A stretch of DNA of 64,000 nt from Methylomonas fluvii (lineage in GTDB: Bacteria > Pseudomonadota > Gammaproteobacteria > Methylococcales > Methylomonadaceae), in assembly GCF_014850975.1 (NCBI RefSeq), contig NZ_JACXST010000001.1:868001-932000 (forward strand), in the 5' to 3' direction. A model generated the notes under the pieces. The model worked only from the letters and a program-made list of their open reading frames with translations. It did no database searches and was not told the origin of the DNA. Shown one piece after another: positions 51,368-61,095 of the stretch (its first letter is position 1; each line of letters begins with the position of its first letter). The position numbers were made by a program, and so were the translations under genes.

Positions 51368-53791
51368 ATGGCGTTGAAACAAACATTTAGCGGCGGCCTG
51401 TTTGGGCATGCTTCGGCACTGGTATTAGGGGCTGTGTTGGCGGTTTCCGGGACAGCGGCGGCAGATAGCGTCAGCCGGGCGTTCAGTATCCCCGCGGGCT
51501 CTCTGTCTACCGCGCTGAATCGCTTGGCGGAATCCGGCGGCTTGCAACTGGTCTACGACGCGGCAATCACTGAAGGTTTGCAAAGCAAGGGCCTTAGCGG
51601 CAATTACACGCCGGAAGCCGCGTTGCAACGTCTGCTGGGAGACAGCGGTTTGAGTTACCGCATTGCTGAAAACGGCAATATTTTGATCGAAAGGCAGTCT
51701 CTAAATTACAAACAGGACCCTACGGCATTGCCGGCGGTGAATGTGGTGGGCAAAGTCTCCAGCAGCTTTGACGGCGAAGACCCATACAACAAAGACTACA
51801 TGCGACCGAATGCCATAACCGCCACCAAGACCGACACGCCGCTGATGCAGACGCCGATGTCGGTCAAGGTTGTGCCGCAACAGGTATTAAAAGATCAGCA
51901 GGCTATTACCGTCGACCAAGCGCTCAGCAATGTCAGTGGTGTAACCAGTGGTCTTGGCGGTTCGGGCATGTTTTTTATGCGTGGTTTTGGCAACTACAAT
52001 GTTTATCGTGATGGTTTTTTAAATCAAAGTCAGTGGGCGCATACCGAGGATTTGGCTAACATCGAACGAGTGGAAGTATTAAAAGGCCCTGGCTCATTGC
52101 TTTATGGCCGTTCCGAACCGGGCGGCTTGGTCAATTTTGTCACCAAACAGCCTTTGGATACACCGTATTACAGTCTGCGCCAGCAGTTTGGCTCCTTCGA
52201 CATGTATCGCACCAGTGTCGATGCCACCGGTCCGCTCACCGCCAACAAAGACTTGGCTTATCGTTTTAACCTGGGTTACCAAAGCAATCATAGCTTCCAG
52301 GAATTTGGCGGCAACGAACGACTGTTGGTAGCCCCAAGTTTACGTTGGAATATCAGTGACAGGACAACCTCGACTTTGAAACTGGAATATAGCGATATTA
52401 AAGAAACGGGGCTCGGAAAGGTACCACTCCAAGGTAATCGACCAGCTTCCATTTCTCGCGCCCTGAATCTCGGCGATCCCTGGAATTTTCAGGAAGATGA
52501 ATATGTGATGTTGTCGCTGAATACCGAGCATGCATTTAATGATGCCTGGAAATTACGGCATCGGTTTAATTTCAGTAATCACGAATTAACCATGTCTGGC
52601 ATTTTTCCGGGAACGCCGAGCGTACAACCTAATAGTGATGTGAGACGAATATTTTTTGCACAAAATACCGATGGTGGCGATTATCAGCATAATTTTTTCA
52701 ATGCCTTGGAATTGACCGGAAAATTCGATACCGGAGCGCTGAAGCATACCCTGTTGGTTGGCGGCGATTATTATCGAACTGATTATCGGGCAAGTTCGTC
52801 AGGATTTGGCGATGGGCCGGATCAATTTGATACTAGCAATATCTATAATCCTATTCATAGGGCCGTTCCTCCAGTCATTCCGGCTGATGCTATTTCTTAC
52901 TCAAATTACAGTTTGCCGTGGTTTGGACTGTATGCTCAGGATCAAATTGAACTGCCTTACCACGTTCATCTCATGGGTGGTTTACGTTATGACAGTGCCG
53001 AAACCTCGGGCACCAGTACCGGACTATGGGGTGGTCCGATTCAAAGTACCAGTGAAGATCGCGTATCACCGCGTGGCGGGATAGTTTGGCAACCCTTACC
53101 TGAACTATCTTTTTACGGTAGTTATACCGAAAACTTTGGTCAATCCAATGCATTTATGTGGAATAAGCCTCTTCCTCCACAAACCGCTCAGCAGTGGGAA
53201 ACCGGCATCAAAACCGAATTGTTCGATGGTCGATTGATGGCATCCGTGGCTTATTTTGATCTAAAAAAACAAAATGTGCCGATGCAAGTTGACCCCTTAA
53301 CGACCAAAGCCATTGGAGCTGCAGAAAGCAGAGGTATCGAGTTTGATGTAAGCGGAGAGATATTGCCAGGATGGAATGTGATAGGCGGCTATGCTTATAC
53401 GCCGTTTGCCAAAACCACCAAGGACTCCTTTGATGGTTCGGACGCTGGAAATACCGGGTTTCGCTTAAACAATGCACCTAAACATAACGGCAGCCTATGG
53501 ACCACCTACGAATTGCAAAGCGGGGATTTCCAAGGCTTGAAATTTGGGGTCGGGGTAAAAGCGTTGAGTCAGCGGGAAATTGGCTACGACGAAAGCGCCC
53601 AGGCACCGGGCTATGCCACTCTCAATCTGATGGGAAGCCAAGCCTGGAAAGTAGGGAAGTCCAAAATTACTGCTCAGCTTAATGTCGATAACCTGCTCGA
53701 CAAGACCTATACGGCGTCAATATACAGTTATGGTCCTACCTACTATGGGGCACCCCGTACATTCATGGGGGCTATAAAAATCGAGTATTAA
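51368..53791 (+). CDS. STN-domain TonB-dependent siderophore receptor 5 (orphan)
   Basis: 807 residues with good Shine-Dalgarno (GAGGG). Signal peptide ends near GTAAA-DSVSR. STN domain about 35-110 (FSIPAGSLSTALNRLAESGG), then LPAVNVVG, and a plug with TKTDTPLMQTPMSVKVVPQQ, FMRGFGNYNVYRDGF and VLKGPGSLLYGRSEPGG. The barrel ends RTFMGAIKIEY. Unlike the other four it lies on the plus strand and lacks its own fecI/fecR genes, although it keeps the signalling domain. Codon use in the barrel half looks more A/T-rich than in its neighbours, which would fit separate acquisition. Confidence 0.92.
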   Translation: MALKQTFSGGLFGHASALVLGAVLAVSGTAAADSVSRAFSIPAGSLSTALNRLAESGGLQLVYDAAITEGLQSKGLSGNYTPEAALQRLLGDSGLSYRIAENGNILIERQSLNYKQDPTALPAVNVVGKVSSSFDGEDPYNKDYMRPNAITATKTDTPLMQTPMSVKVVPQQVLKDQQAITVDQALSNVSGVTSGLGGSGMFFMRGFGNYNVYRDGFLNQSQWAHTEDLANIERVEVLKGPGSLLYGRSEPGGLVNFVTKQPLDTPYYSLRQQFGSFDMYRTSVDATGPLTANKDLAYRFNLGYQSNHSFQEFGGNERLLVAPSLRWNISDRTTSTLKLEYSDIKETGLGKVPLQGNRPASISRALNLGDPWNFQEDEYVMLSLNTEHAFNDAWKLRHRFNFSNHELTMSGIFPGTPSVQPNSDVRRIFFAQNTDGGDYQHNFFNALELTGKFDTGALKHTLLVGGDYYRTDYRASSSGFGDGPDQFDTSNIYNPIHRAVPPVIPADAISYSNYSLPWFGLYAQDQIELPYHVHLMGGLRYDSAETSGTSTGLWGGPIQSTSEDRVSPRGGIVWQPLPELSFYGSYTENFGQSNAFMWNKPLPPQTAQQWETGIKTELFDGRLMASVAYFDLKKQNVPMQVDPLTTKAIGAAESRGIEFDVSGEILPGWNVIGGYAYTPFAKTTKDSFDGSDAGNTGFRLNNAPKHNGSLWTTYELQSGDFQGLKFGVGVKALSQREIGYDESAQAPGYATLNLMGSQAWKVGKSKITAQLNVDNLLDKTYTASIYSYGPTYYGAPRTFMGAIKIEY

Positions 53792-54420
53792 CACAATCTA
53801 GGCAGGTCCAGTGTAGGTCGGGATTTGCACTCCCGGCCTCACTTCGAACTCTTATAGCAAAGCCATCAAAACATGGCTGATCGGTTTAAGATTCCCTTTT
53901 TGTGTTATTAACAAATTGAGTTTGACAGCCTTTTGCGCGTCTAATGGAGACCAAGAATAATATTGTCGGTCTGCAGATAGTGCTATTAGGGTGCGGGGTC
54001 AAAAAGCAATTGGCTCAGTAATGCTGGCTTGCTGCATCAAGAGAATGCTTCAAGATCATTTTGGGGTAATGGAAGAAAAATAAGAAATTGCGTGGCGTGA
54101 TTTTAATCATCCCTGCCCGGATAAAAGCGTTTTTCCGCGCTTTTATCCAGGTAATCCCTGGCGTCTTGTTTTCCATGTTCACGGGGGAGAGAACTTAAAC
54201 ATCCCTGACACCGGTATTTATATAACAATATCCATGCCAAACCCTGAAGGCTACGTGATTCAGGGTTTTTCGCTAAAATCGACGGCCATCCTGTTAGTTT
54301 CTATGTTATTTGCCGTAATAAAGGCTTTGCTTTGCGGCATTTCCCGCAAAAGCCGCGGTTAGTCAATTCCGCGTTCAATCATGGATAATAAACATCCCCG
54401 TCACAACGCTTGAATCGCCC
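53792..54420. other. 629-bp gap with three hairpins, possible small RNA
   Basis: No open reading frame with recognisable content. A GGTCGGGA/TCCCGGCC hairpin follows the receptor 5 stop codon (53815-53839). A strong 11-bp hairpin (GGATAAAAGCG / CGCTTTTATCC, 54119-54148) lies about 110 bases before a good intrinsic terminator at 54239. Hairpin plus terminator with no gene between suggests a non-coding RNA on the plus strand, starting somewhere before 54119. No promoter could be placed with confidence. Confidence 0.4.
54239..54270 (+). terminator. Intrinsic terminator in a gene-free gap
   Basis: Stem AAACCCTGAA / TTCAGGGTTT with a 10-base loop, then TT and C. It has no gene directly in front of it, the nearest being receptor 5, 450 bases upstream. 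Confidence 0.75.
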
Positions 54421-55161
54421 GTGAAGCATTTCCGCCATCCGGCCCGCTATCGCCAATTTTGGCGCCAACCCAAAACGGCGCTTTCTTTGCTGCAACGTTT
54501 CAAGCGCGGATTGGTTTATGTGGCGCTGTTTTTTTTGCTTAGTTCGCTGCTGCTGGTAGGCGTATTGCGGTACCTACCCGCGCCGACGTCGGCATTCATG
54601 CTGCATCAGCATGTTGACGACCTGGTAGAAGGCCGGCGCTATAAAGGCATTGATCAGCGCTGGGTTAGTCGCCGGCATATTTCCCCGCACGCCTTTGCTG
54701 CGGTGGTCGCGTCCGAAGATCAATTGTTTTATCAGCATAACGGCTTCGATGTTGACGCCATCGCCAAGGCTTTTAACCAATATTTGCGCGGCGGTAAACT
54801 GCGTGGGGCCAGTACGATCAGTCAGCAAGTCACGAAGAATTTGTTTTTAAGTCCGGCCAAAAACTTCGGCCGTAAGGCATTGGAGATCTGGTTTACGCTG
54901 TTGATAGAGGTTGTTTGGGACAAACAGCGGATTCTGGAAATGTATTTGAATATTGCCGAGTTCGGCGATCATTTATTTGGCATAGAAGCGGCCAGTCGCC
55001 GTTATTTCGGTATTTCTGCCCAGCAGCTCTCTGCCAATCAGGCTGCGCTGTTGGCGGCTACATTGCCGAACCCAATACTGTTAAAAGCCGATCAGCCCAG
55101 CGCTTATTTACATAAGCGCCAAAGCTGGATCTTGGGCCAGATGCGGGTGTTGGGGAATTGA
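54421..55161 (+). CDS. mtgA: Monofunctional peptidoglycan glycosyltransferase MtgA
   Basis: 246-residue inner membrane enzyme of family GT51 that polymerises lipid II into glycan strands. GTG start. One membrane helix (about residues 28-50, GLVYVALFFLLSSLLLVGVL) precedes the catalytic domain: AVVASEDQLFYQHNGFD holds the catalytic glutamate, GGKLRGASTISQQVTKNLFL is the second signature, then KQRILEMYLNIAEFGDHLFGIEAASRRYF. No transpeptidase domain follows, hence monofunctional. Length is normal for the family. The gene converges with darP with 7 bases between the stop codons. Confidence 0.95.
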   Translation: MKHFRHPARYRQFWRQPKTALSLLQRFKRGLVYVALFFLLSSLLLVGVLRYLPAPTSAFMLHQHVDDLVEGRRYKGIDQRWVSRRHISPHAFAAVVASEDQLFYQHNGFDVDAIAKAFNQYLRGGKLRGASTISQQVTKNLFLSPAKNFGRKALEIWFTLLIEVVWDKQRILEMYLNIAEFGDHLFGIEAASRRYFGISAQQLSANQAALLAATLPNPILLKADQPSAYLHKRQSWILGQMRVLGN

Positions 55162-55168
55162 TTTTGTG

Positions 55169-55813
55169 TTAATCCTCTGCATCCTGATCGTCCTGCACGT
55201 CTTCTTCAGAGAGCGGCAGGCCGGACGCATCGGCAATCAGTTCTTTCAGATATTTGTATAACAAGCGCGCCGACTTAGGCGGTTTGGCTTCCTTGGCTTC
55301 TTTTTGCGCGTTGCGTTGCAATTGGCGCAAATGTTGGCTATCCGCGCCCGGAAATTCTTCCATAAATTGGGTCAATTGCTGATTACCATTGGCTGCCAGC
55401 AGTAGGTCGCGCCAGCGCTCGGCCTGATGATGTTCTCTGACAGCATGGGCGCTGCGATTTTTCATCCGCGCCAATTTTTCATGGATCGCGGCGGTATCCA
55501 GCTTTCTGAGCTGCGCGGTGATATATTTCAACAAGCGCTTTCTGGCGGAGTTTTGCCCCATTTTGCCGGCGTCGCGCAGGGCTTGTTCTATGTTCTCGGG
55601 TAATTCGAATTCAGCAATATGTGCAGGGGATAGTGCGCAAATTTCCTCAGCCATCGCAAACACTTCGGCTATTTCTTTTTTGATGCGGGTTTTGTTGGGG
55701 CGTATCGCGTAATGTTCGACTTCGTCGTCGTCGCTTTCGCCGTCGTCCTCGTCATGGGGTTCGTCGTAATAATCTTCTTCTTCGAATTCTTCTTGATAAT
55801 CTTCGTCGTTCAT
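55169..55813 (-). CDS. darP: Ribosome biogenesis factor DarP (YjgA, DUF615)
   Basis: 214-residue cytoplasmic protein. The N-terminal 35 residues are extremely acidic (EEFEEEDYYDEPHDEDDGES). The DUF615 domain runs from about residue 38 (RPNKTRIKKEIAEVFAMAEE) through ARKRLLKYITAQLRKLDTAA and HHQAERWRDLLLAANGNQQL to the C-terminal YLKELI. In E. coli, DarP assists a late step of 50S subunit assembly. The start is 1 base after the stop of the small membrane protein gene upstream. An acidic tail of this kind is longer than in the E. coli protein. Confidence 0.92.
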   Translation of the reverse strand: MNDEDYQEEFEEEDYYDEPHDEDDGESDDDEVEHYAIRPNKTRIKKEIAEVFAMAEEICALSPAHIAEFELPENIEQALRDAGKMGQNSARKRLLKYITAQLRKLDTAAIHEKLARMKNRSAHAVREHHQAERWRDLLLAANGNQQLTQFMEEFPGADSQHLRQLQRNAQKEAKEAKPPKSARLLYKYLKELIADASGLPLSEEDVQDDQDAED

Positions 55814-55814
55814 G

Positions 55815-55997
55815 TCAAACCATTGCTATTAAGAAAAGCACGAACATCACCACCATCAACAGAGGCACAATAACGCTGGGCCAATCGGACGGTGTTTGTT
55901 TGCTGCGCGCAATTGCGGCTTTGATGCCAGGCTGCATCCAGAACAAAAGCAGCAGCGCCAGGGCGCCGAGTATCAGGTTTTCCCAGGTTGACAGCAT
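55815..55997 (-). CDS. Small two-helix membrane protein of unknown function
   Basis: 60 residues from the ATG giving MLSTWENLILGALALLLLFW. The frame is open 126 bases further up but that part has no membrane or domain pattern. Two hydrophobic helices (NLILGALALLLLFWM and VIVPLLMVVMFVLFLIAMV) are joined by a short polar loop with KAAIARSKQTPSDWP. It is on the same strand as darP, ending one base before it, so they probably share a transcript. No family was recognised. Confidence 0.65.
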   Translation of the reverse strand: MLSTWENLILGALALLLLFWMQPGIKAAIARSKQTPSDWPSVIVPLLMVVMFVLFLIAMV

Positions 55998-56145
55998 GAT
56001 GTGACCGCTTTGTTGTGAGTGAGGGACTTTACTATGCGGCATTCTAACAAACCTTGCCAAGCAATAAGACATTGCTTGCTGCGACAAATTAAAAGTTGTT
56101 TGTCTGGATTTATCGCTAAGCAATTATTGCGGCTGGGTAAATTCA

Positions 56146-56357
56146 GTTATTCACAGAAGCTGTGGATAACTCTGTGTATTAAATGTCGAAAGCCTTTGCT
56201 GTTCCCCGGTAGCTCTGGGCTGCGGTCAAATTGTATAGTATTAGGTCATTATTATTAGTTGATAATAATCAATGATTTACAAATGATTTCTTGTATTTCA
56301 ACGAGTTATTTTGTCAAGCGTTTTATGGTCTTGTCGTAAACGGTTTAATGTGCATAA
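56146..56357. other. Cluster of DnaA boxes beside an AT-rich stretch
   Basis: Within the 483-base gap between the small membrane protein and rdgC there are three perfect DnaA boxes (TTWTNCACA): TTATTCACA at 56147-56155 (plus), TTATCCACA at 56161-56169 (minus) and TTATGCACA at 56349-56357 (minus), and a one-mismatch box at 56173-56181. The first two form an inverted pair GTTATTCACAG-AAG-CTGTGGATAAC. Between them and the third box lies an AT-rich stretch (TATTATTAGTTGATAATAAT, about 56240-56340). This could be a replication origin, a DnaA titration site or a DnaA-regulated promoter for rdgC. Confidence 0.55.
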
Positions 56358-56480
56358 CTTGTTTACAGGCCAAGCAAATTTGCAGCCAAACTGTGTTTTT
56401 TAGCTAGTCTTTAAATGGGTCGGCTTATATGGTGTGCGCAAATTTGCGATAATGGCCGGTTTTTAAAAAAGAGTCATTTC

Positions 56481-57389
56481 ATGTGGTTTAAAAATCTTGC
56501 TGTCTACCGTTTTACCGAGCCATTTACTCTGGATGCTGTTGCTTTGGAGCAAAAATTGCAACAACAGCCGTTCCGATCTTGTGGTAGCCACGATGAGTTC
56601 AGTTTTGGTTGGACTGCGCCGCTCGGCAGGGCCTCGGATGCGCTGGTGCATGCCAATAATGGTTTCTTGATGCTATGCGGCAAGAAAGAAGAAAAGGTCG
56701 TGCCGGCATCGGTGATCAACGAAATGCTGCAAGAGCGGATCAATGAAATCGAAGAGCGCGAGGCGCGCAAATTACCTGCGAAAGAGCGTAGTCGGATCAA
56801 GGACGAATTGATATTCGAACTGCTACCGCGGGCGTTTTCGTTTTCCCGTAAAACCTATGCTTATATCGATAGCCAAGGTGGCTGGCTGGTTGTGGATGCG
56901 GCATCGGCTAAAAAAGCCGAAGATATGCTCAGCCAGTTGCGTAAATGTCTGGGTTCCTTGCCTATCGTACCGCTCACCGCCACCGCCAAACCGGCTAGTG
57001 TGATGACGCAATGGTTGATCGACAACACCTCGCCGAAAGATATTTTGATTGAAGACGAGTGCGAACTGCGTTCGCCGGAAGAAGATGGCTCGATTATTCG
57101 TTGCAAACGGCATGACTTGGCCTTGCCGGAAATCAAGAATCATCTGGATAGCGGCAAGCAAGTGATTAAGCTGGCAATGAGCTGGGCCGAACGCATTTCG
57201 TTTGTGTTGGATGAGAACTTGGCGGTCAAACGGCTAAAGTTTCTTGATCTTATTCAGGAGCAAGCCGCCGATATTGAGGCATTTGACGAAGTCGAGCAGT
57301 TTGATGCCGATTTTTCTATTATGACTGCGGAACTTGCTCAGTTTTTGCCGCGTCTGCTTGAATTATTTACTGCTGAAGGTAATGCCTAA
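56481..57389 (+). CDS. rdgC: Recombination-associated protein RdgC
   Basis: 302 residues from the ATG giving MWFKNLAVYRFTEPFTLDAV, the conserved family start. An upstream ATG (56415) gives a tail without homology. Other conserved pieces are DEFSFGWTAPLG, PASVINEMLQERINEIEERE, LLPRAFSF, WLVVDAASAKKAEDMLSQLR and the C-terminal FDADFSIMTAELAQFLPRLLE. RdgC is a ring-shaped DNA-binding protein of the nucleoid that counteracts RecA loading and is needed when replication restart depends on recombination. The stop shares a base with the next start (TAATG). The DnaA box cluster lies directly upstream. Confidence 0.96.
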   Translation: MWFKNLAVYRFTEPFTLDAVALEQKLQQQPFRSCGSHDEFSFGWTAPLGRASDALVHANNGFLMLCGKKEEKVVPASVINEMLQERINEIEEREARKLPAKERSRIKDELIFELLPRAFSFSRKTYAYIDSQGGWLVVDAASAKKAEDMLSQLRKCLGSLPIVPLTATAKPASVMTQWLIDNTSPKDILIEDECELRSPEEDGSIIRCKRHDLALPEIKNHLDSGKQVIKLAMSWAERISFVLDENLAVKRLKFLDLIQEQAADIEAFDEVEQFDADFSIMTAELAQFLPRLLELFTAEGNA

Positions 57390-58351
57390 TGAAAACCCGT
57401 TTGTTATTCAGTTTGTTGCTGACAGCCAGTACAGCGGCGTCGGCACTGACGCTGCCGGCACCGGATAGGCCGGGTGACAGCTTGATCGGCAATCCGCCAC
57501 ATGAAGTCAAATATGTCGCCGCCAAGCAGGAGGACACGCTGATTGACATCGCCGTCAACTTCCGATTGGGTCAGGACGAAATCGTGCTGGCCAATCCCCA
57601 TGTTGACCGTTGGCTGCCGCGCGAAGGCACGCAGGTGCGGATTCCCAGTAGCTTTATACTGCCCAATGCGCCGCGCCAAGGCATCGTGATCAATCTGCCG
57701 GAAATGCGTATTTATTATTTTCCGGATTCCAGCAAGGTCGTAACCTACGCGATCGGTATCGGTCGGGAAGATAACTGGAAAACGCCGTTGGGTAAAACCC
57801 ATGTGGCCGGTAAGACCGAAAATCCTTCGTGGACCCCACCGAAATCGATCATTGCCGAGCACTTGGCCGAGGGCGATGTATTGGATCCTTATTATCCACC
57901 CGGCCCTGACAACCCGCTGGGTTTGTTTGCGTTTAAACTCGGTATACCAGGCTATCTGATTCACAGCACCAACAAAACCAACGGTGTCGGCATGCGGGTA
58001 AGTCACGGCTGCATTCGAATGTATCCGGCCGACATCGAGCAGTTTTTTCCGATGGTCAAGGTCGGCGCTCAGGTCAATATCGTTAATCAATCCATTAAGG
58101 TGGGCTGGTATCACGACACGTTGTATATGGAAGTCTATCCGGAGATGGAAGAAACGCCGGCTACCTATGAGCAGCGCCTGCATACAGCATTGAATTTGAT
58201 AGAGCAAGCCAACGGTGGGCAAATGCCGGTAATCAAAGGCTCCGTTTTAAAAGCGGCAGTAGAAAAAGCGACGGGTATTCCGGTGGCTATTTATGAGCGT
58301 CCTACCCAGACGCCTCCTGTCGTGCAAAGCCAAGCTGCACCGGCAAAATAG
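57389..58351 (+). CDS. L,D-transpeptidase (ErfK/YbiS family) with LysM-like N-terminus
   Basis: 320-residue periplasmic enzyme with a signal peptide (LFSLLLTASTAASA). A LysM-like segment (about 40-85, HEVKYVAAKQEDTLIDIAVN) precedes the YkuD catalytic domain (about 98-235) with the active-site motif SHGCIRM (His206, Cys208). This ErfK/YbiS/YcfS layout is the one that in E. coli attaches Braun lipoprotein to peptidoglycan, and an Lpp-like gene lies next to it. The C-terminal 85 residues (YLMEVYPEM region onwards) are an extension with a repeat-poor helical character. It is translationally coupled to rdgC. Confidence 0.93.
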   Translation: MKTRLLFSLLLTASTAASALTLPAPDRPGDSLIGNPPHEVKYVAAKQEDTLIDIAVNFRLGQDEIVLANPHVDRWLPREGTQVRIPSSFILPNAPRQGIVINLPEMRIYYFPDSSKVVTYAIGIGREDNWKTPLGKTHVAGKTENPSWTPPKSIIAEHLAEGDVLDPYYPPGPDNPLGLFAFKLGIPGYLIHSTNKTNGVGMRVSHGCIRMYPADIEQFFPMVKVGAQVNIVNQSIKVGWYHDTLYMEVYPEMEETPATYEQRLHTALNLIEQANGGQMPVIKGSVLKAAVEKATGIPVAIYERPTQTPPVVQSQAAPAK

Positions 58352-58358
58352 AGGCAAC

Positions 58359-58394
58359 AAAAAAGCCCGTGGCCTTGCGGCTCACGGGCTTTTT
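58359..58394. terminator. Bidirectional terminator between L,D-transpeptidase and lipoprotein genes
   Basis: AAAAAAGCCCGTG / CACGGGCTTTTT stem with an 11-base loop. T-runs occur on both strands, so it ends the plus-strand transpeptidase transcript and the minus-strand lipoprotein transcript. Confidence 0.9.
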
Positions 58395-58417
58395 AAAATC
58401 AACAACAGCAATAAAGC

Positions 58418-58696
58418 TTATTTGTGTTGTGATTTTTTGAACATACGGTCCAATTTGCTGTTGGTGTCTTGAGCATATTGAGCAGCACGGTTAGCAGCAG
58501 CTTCAGCAGCAGCAGCTTTTGCAGCAGCTTCAGCAGCAGCGGCTTTAGCAGAAGCAGCGTCAGCAGATGCAGTAGCAACTTTGCCTTCCAAAGTGCCAAC
58601 TCTTGCGTCCAAAGCTTCCAGGTCTGAAGTGCTTGCGCAACCGGTTGCCAAAGCTGCAATTGCAACAACTGCTGATAATGTAATAGCTCTCATCAT
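58418..58696 (-). CDS. Lpp/OprI-like alanine-zipper lipoprotein
   Basis: 92-residue outer membrane lipoprotein. The signal peptide ends in LATGC with Cys20 as the lipidation site. The mature part is a long coiled helix with almost pure alanine heptads (SADAASAKAAAAEAAAKAAAA) after LEALDARVGTLEGKVA. The end is KLDRMFKKSQHK with a C-terminal lysine. In Lpp and OprI the terminal lysine is linked to meso-diaminopimelate by L,D-transpeptidases. Here two such enzymes flank the gene, which supports the same role. The DNA is highly repetitive (GCAGCAGC type). The second Met codon could be the start. Confidence 0.9.
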   Translation of the reverse strand: MMRAITLSAVVAIAALATGCASTSDLEALDARVGTLEGKVATASADAASAKAAAAEAAAKAAAAEAAANRAAQYAQDTNSKLDRMFKKSQHK

Positions 58697-58780
58697 GGTT
58701 TTCCCCTTGATTGTGGTTTCAAAAAATAATAAATGAAAAACGGTGGTAATTGTCCAACATTTTTTTGGATTTTACCAACA

Positions 58781-59335
58781 TTATTTCACCGTTACGAGTG
58801 TCCCTTTTTCTACCCATTGACTTAACTGATCAATTTGATCGTTAGTCAACGCGATACATCCGTGTGTCCAATTCATGGATCTGTGGATGGACAGACTACC
58901 GCTGCCCAAACCATGAATACCGATTTGCCCACCGAGATCGGTATTTTGCGGCGGAATTTGTCCGGCAGAATGCGCTCTGGCAATAGCTTCGTAAGTGTCG
59001 AGATCGATTTTGCCTTTTTTCAAGGCATTATCGGCATTGTCTACATTGGGATAGGTCAATCCGAAGAATTTACGGAAAGCGCTTCTTTCGTTGATCCAGC
59101 CGATCCGATAGTTACCGAGCGGCGTGATGTCATCGCCGCGATGATTCTTTTCGCCGGCGCCATTGCGGCCAATAGCGATATTTTCCAGCACGGCAACTGT
59201 CTTGTCGCCCTTCCTGACTTCCATGCTTTGCGTCTGCGTATCAACCACCAACCAAACATCCTCGCCAGCGAAGCTGCGCGCCGATACGGTACAGCCCATC
59301 ACAATCAAAACACCTAATAATTTTTTCTTTATCAT
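58781..59335 (-). CDS. Second L,D-transpeptidase (YkuD domain)
   Basis: 184 residues from the ATG giving MIKKKLLGVLIVMGCTVSAR. The open frame reaches 114 bases further into the pgm start region without a signal peptide. The signal peptide or anchor ends near SFAGEDVW. The YkuD domain has WLVVDTQTQSMEVRKGDK at the start, TPLGNYRIG, IGIHGLG and the active-site NWTHGCIAL (His158, Cys160). It has no LysM domain, and resembles the shorter YafK/ErfK-like enzymes. It follows the lipoprotein on the same strand in the upstream position, and 72 bases separate its start from pgm, which is divergent. Confidence 0.9.
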   Translation of the reverse strand: MIKKKLLGVLIVMGCTVSARSFAGEDVWLVVDTQTQSMEVRKGDKTVAVLENIAIGRNGAGEKNHRGDDITPLGNYRIGWINERSAFRKFFGLTYPNVDNADNALKKGKIDLDTYEAIARAHSAGQIPPQNTDLGGQIGIHGLGSGSLSIHRSMNWTHGCIALTNDQIDQLSQWVEKGTLVTVK

Positions 59336-59404
59336 GGCAATCTGTAAATAATCAAAGTTTTGGTGTAATTTAACCCTTTCGAAACGAGGTATTACAAAGG
59401 GTAG

Positions 59405-61042
<1,638 letters not shown>

Positions 61043-61062
61043 TCGACATTAACGGAATAAAG

Positions 61063-61095
61063 CGTTAGGTCTGGCCTTAACTGCCCGACCTAACG
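61063..61095. terminator. Hairpin between convergent pgm and SpoIID-type gene
   Basis: CGTTAGGTC / GACCTAACG with a 15-base loop. It overlaps the last codon of the minus-strand gene. No T-run, so terminator function is uncertain. Confidence 0.45.

Noticed and set aside
56255-56275. Fur-box-like stretch GTTGATAATAATCAATGATTT
   Set aside because: Only about half of the Fur consensus matches and no iron gene is next to it. It is better seen as part of the AT-rich region near the DnaA boxes.
57404-58222. Minus-strand open frame of 272 codons opposite the L,D-transpeptidase
   Set aside because: Shadow of a gene with clear active-site motif on the plus strand. No recognisable domain in the shadow.
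58440-58580. Short tandem GCAGCAGC-type repeats that might be a microsatellite or phase-variable tract
   Set aside because: They encode the alanine heptads of an intact lipoprotein; the irregular GCA/GCT mix fits protein-level selection rather than a slippage tract.
58399-58668. Leucine-rich minus-strand frame overlapping the lipoprotein
   Set aside because: Frame-shifted reading of the GCAGCA-type repeat of the alanine-rich lipoprotein gene.
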